Source: Omphalotus guepiniiformis (Eukaryota > Basidiomycota > Agaricomycetes > Agaricales > Omphalotaceae). Taken from it: a stretch of 64,000 nucleotides of DNA. Made by a program: the position numbers and the translations under genes. The notes beneath the pieces were generated by a model. The model was not told the origin of the DNA. It did not search any database and saw only the letters and a list, made by a program, of their open reading frames with translations. Below, piece by piece: positions 60,706 through 64,000 of the stretch; the stretch's first letter is position 1; each line of letters opens with the position of its first letter. The stretch covers positions 930,001-994,000 of the forward strand of contig JAQOOI010000019.1 in assembly GCA_028554645.1 (NCBI GenBank), read 5' to 3'.

Positions 60706-61900
60706 CTAGATTGAAAGAGAGAGTGTAAGAATAAAAAAAGATAGTTGTATCGACCCAAAGCTAAGTTTGCCATAATATATAGCGCTCATGCACGAACACC
60801 CGCTTCCAAACGCTTTCCAGTTGATCGAATGCTGGCCCTGTATCAGCCCACCAAAATGACACTAGCTCAGAAACCAAGTCAAAGGAGAACAACATCAGAA
60901 TATGAACACACCACCTTGGGGGTAATTCAGCGGCTATAGTATCGAGTTGACTGACCATTCCAGCAACACGAGCCGTCGTAAGATTGGTGGTAGTTCGGAA
61001 TCGAACTCAGTTCCTACAATTCACAGATTTGGGCCAGAGTAGATGATTAAGACCTGTCGTCAGCTGGTTCCCAAAAGTGGTGGCTGGCAGTTCAATCATC
61101 GCAACAACGCGGTTTTTGAAAATTGATATTGAGCACTGAGCAGCCTGAACAGATGTTTATCAGAAACATAGGGAACATATGTAGTCCTTGATTTCAGCGA
61201 AAACCAATGAATTGAATTAGCGCTATTGACACTAGAATCCTCGACGATCCGGAACATAGCGCAGTAACATTGCGAAAAGTTCGTTAGTATTGTTGACTAA
61301 CTAATTCGACACCATCTAGGTCGTACGGCTGTGATGAGTGATTTTGAAAAGTGTCGGCGAGAGAGCGCGTACACACCATACTCCTTGCGTCATATAGCAC
61401 GGACGCTGATATTCAGATAGTGATAATGCTAAGTAGGACAGCTCCAGAAAGAAGACGGCGAGTTGAAGAAGTCCAACGTCTGCTTGGGTTTGTTTGGCAA
61501 GGGCTTTGAAACCTACTCAAGTTCTTGATTTTTAAAGAACGTTGCTACTTTTCTGTCCGAGACATATTGACTCATGTCAACAGTTGGTACGTCCATAAAA
61601 TAATCAAGAAAAGAGAGAGAAAAACCAAAAAAAAAAAAAAAAAAAAAGGTCGAGAATCTGTATCTGTGATATACTATACATAATACAGTACGCTCACACT
61701 ATCACACGGGCAGCACAACACCGAGCGCATACCAATACAAATCATGTACTGATGATGAATATCCTACAGAGGAAAAGCGAAAGGAATAGTGATGTAAGCA
61801 TAGGAAGAAACAGCGCGCAGTAGAAGTTCTGCCAGATTTGACAAGCAGAATATACATATTTATAATTGTAAAGAGTCAGAATTCTGTTACATCCGCATCT
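60706..61900. other. Intergenic region
   Basis: About 1.2 kb with the P450 no. 3 promoter, a 21-A run at 61627-61647 and a short hairpin (agttcg/cgaact near 60993-61008). No gene recognised. Confidence 0.5.
61627..61647 (+). repeat. Poly-A run (21 bases)
   Basis: An uninterrupted run of 21 A, preceded by aaaacc. It has no target-site duplication or gene body next to it that would mark a retrocopy. Confidence 0.9.
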
Positions 61901-64000
61901 TTATTGCACTATGTGCTTTTCAATCATACTCGGACTTTTGCTGCTATTGACATGGTCTTGCGAGGTGGTGTCAATTGAGTTATCTCGTCCGGACTCGTGC
62001 ATATGGATAAGCTCATCCTCAGCGGGTAAACGACCCGTGAGCTTGAGCCTGGAGAAAGAAAAAAAGGAAAGGTGATCAACGATACTGCAGTGAGAAAGAA
62101 ATAGGTTAGGAAGACGTACATCCACCAAGGGAAGATGCTTCCAGGAGGGATAACCCATTCTTCTGATGCTTCAAAGTTAGGAGGAACAATACGGTCGCCA
62201 GAGAGCTTGCGAATGATCCATGGGATACCGTTGATGAGGAGGTAGGAAAGGATGCCGGCAATGACACCGTATGCAATGCTACACGTCGTGTCAGACCGTG
62301 TTCGCTTCTAAAACAGCATAAACAGAAGTTACGCACTTGTAGGTCAAAGGAATGATAATGAGAGTAAGGAATGCGGGGACTGCATCACCGATATAGTCCC
62401 AGTTGATATCGCGTACGCTGAAAGATCCAAGCCGTCAACAAACGCTCATTTGTGCAGAATGAATTCGTCTCTTTGACTTACGTTGCGGATCATGAGAGAA
62501 CCGACGATAACGAGAGCGCCACCAGTAGCCCATGAAGGGATAGATGCGAAAATTGGGGAGAAGAAGACAGAGACGAAGAACGCAAAGCCAACGGTTATAG
62601 CAGTGAGACCGGTTTTTCCACCCTCTATGGCAATGATATCAATGGACGTGCCGAGAGAGTAAATGACACACACAGATGCTTACCACTAATACCGGTCGCA
62701 CTCTCAATGAAAGCAGTGACTGGACTGGTACCAAGGAGAGCACCTATACTGATACTGAAAGCATCGACACAGTACGCGATGGTTGACCGTTCAAAGTCGA
62801 GAGTCACCGGGTCACGCAGGCCGGCAAACTTGGCCATGGAGTACAACGTACTGTCATCAAGCTCTCAGTGTTCATGTACTTTTGTAATAAAGAAGAAATG
62901 TTACCCAGTGGTGTCTAAGAACGTTGCAGATTAGCGGGTCGAATAACAGATGAAGATGGAGAAGACATACCCAAAATATCGACATAAAGGAAGGTAATGA
63001 GGGCATACCACACTTTGCCTTTCCTGTAAGAGGCAAATAAGAAGTCTGATGAGGAAAATCAATGGATGTAACGAACCCATAGTGATACTAAATAGCATGG
63101 ACATTTGTTCAGATCTTCATAGTAAAATCAGTTGAAGAATCATGTGCAACTTACATCAATGACATTCCCAACTTTGTCAATGTGGTGGAAAGTTACGACT
63201 TTCTTGAAGTAGTCGAAAAGTGCATCCCCACTGTCCGTGTGGGGGAAGTAGGTGACGGAAGTGGGACGGGGCCACGAGATAATGGACACGAGGAAGATAC
63301 CAATGAGGATAGCTCCACGCACACGGTACAACATAAGAAGTACGGTGAAAATACTTCAAGGCTTGTCAGAAAACTATCGTCCGAAATTATTTGAAGTTGT
63401 TGTCCGCTCACCCGCCAACGAAGATACCCAGCCACATAGTAGGACTGCGAAGCTGCCCGTGGGCGCAATAGTTGGGAAGATCAGCGCTTACAAAGTTGTC
63501 GGCGGTACATCCGCCGAGGCCAACAAAGTTGGTGGTGTCGCCACCAATAACGCCAAGACCTCCCGACGCTAGAGGCTAATCAGAATGACAGCCGACCGAG
63601 GGAAATCACGAGCTTACACAGGCCAATAAAACTATGGGAAAAAGTATGACTTTCAAGGACCGTACGAGGAGTAGCGATACCACTTACGCAATGAAAAGAC
63701 CGATACCCGCACCTACCGCAAGCACCAAGGATTGGGGCATAATGCGAACCAGCCATTGTCGGAGACCGAGTATAGAGAGCGCGAAGAATATCCAGCTGAG
63801 CAGACACATCAGAGCATGATTAAATCCATCATTGCGCTAGTACGAACCCTTCGAGGAAAACTGCGGATAACGCTTCACGGTATGAGATGATACCTGTACC
63901 GTGGAAGCCGACGACCGAGTAGGCGAACTATGATAACTTATCAATGAGAGCGTTGCATGTGAGATAATTAATACCTACATAAGCGTTCAAACCGAGACCA
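61901..64000 (-). CDS. AzgA-type purine permease, N-terminus off window
   Basis: Proton-coupled adenine/guanine/hypoxanthine transporter of the AzgA branch (NCS2/NAT-related) in the plasma membrane. The window holds everything from about the first transmembrane region on: LGLNAY at the very right edge, then [89 protein letters not shown], the signature [40 protein letters not shown] and the C-terminal [16 protein letters not shown]. The hydrophilic tail ends MIEKHIVQ at 61901. The ~100 N-terminal residues and the start codon lie beyond 64000. Many introns; no frame break seen. Confidence 0.9.

Noticed and set aside
60960..61040. tRNA-like gttcgattcc on the minus strand
   Set aside because: It is the arm of a short hairpin (agttcg/cgaact); no cloverleaf can be drawn.
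61627..61647. Poly-A run as a retrotransposon or retrocopy tail
   Set aside because: No adjacent element body, coding remnant or flanking duplication is visible.

Overview
The window reads as nuclear DNA of a filamentous basidiomycete, most likely a mushroom-forming Agaricomycete. The signs are genes broken by many short GT-AG introns (mostly about 45-70 nt), a class I hydrophobin, mushroom-type F-box and BTB proteins, basidiomycete-style seven-helix proteins, several cytochrome P450s and questin-oxidase-like proteins. I recognise no transposon, rRNA gene or intact tRNA gene. Most gene models were joined by hand across introns, so outer ends are firmer than inner exon borders.

Layout. 0-16 kb: a decayed tandem repeat at the left edge, a Golgi TVP38-like membrane protein, a vacuolar M20 carboxypeptidase S, a gene-poor 3 kb that hides a three-exon dsRNA-binding microprotein (7964-8287) and an exact 152-bp tandem duplication, a secreted carboxylesterase, and a large SAP/AT-hook chromatin-type protein. 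16-26 kb: a class I hydrophobin, a BTB protein and two unrelated seven-helix membrane proteins. 26-36 kb: an oxidative gene group made of a P450, two tandem questin-oxidase-like (DUF4243) paralogues and a FAD monooxygenase, with no core synthase in view. 36-47 kb: housekeeping and secreted genes, namely O-acetylhomoserine sulfhydrylase (MET17), an S9 peptidase, a quinone-oxidoreductase-like gene with two apparent frameshifts, the complex III assembly chaperone CBP3 and a cupredoxin surface protein. 47-53 kb: a decayed ~270-bp tandem array and two convergent F-box genes. 53-64 kb: the sterol C-4 methyl oxidase ERG25, an MDR reductase, two tandem P450s and the C-terminal part of an AzgA-type purine permease that runs off the right edge.

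The most interesting points are the P450 / double DUF4243 / FAD monooxygenase group, which resembles the tailoring half of an aromatic polyketide pathway; the hidden dsRNA-binding microprotein; two P450s whose heme-ligand cysteine codon is split by an intron at the same place; a palindromic double MluI cell-cycle box upstream of CBP3; and an E-box close upstream of ERG25. Functions are inferred from motifs only; nothing was searched against a database.
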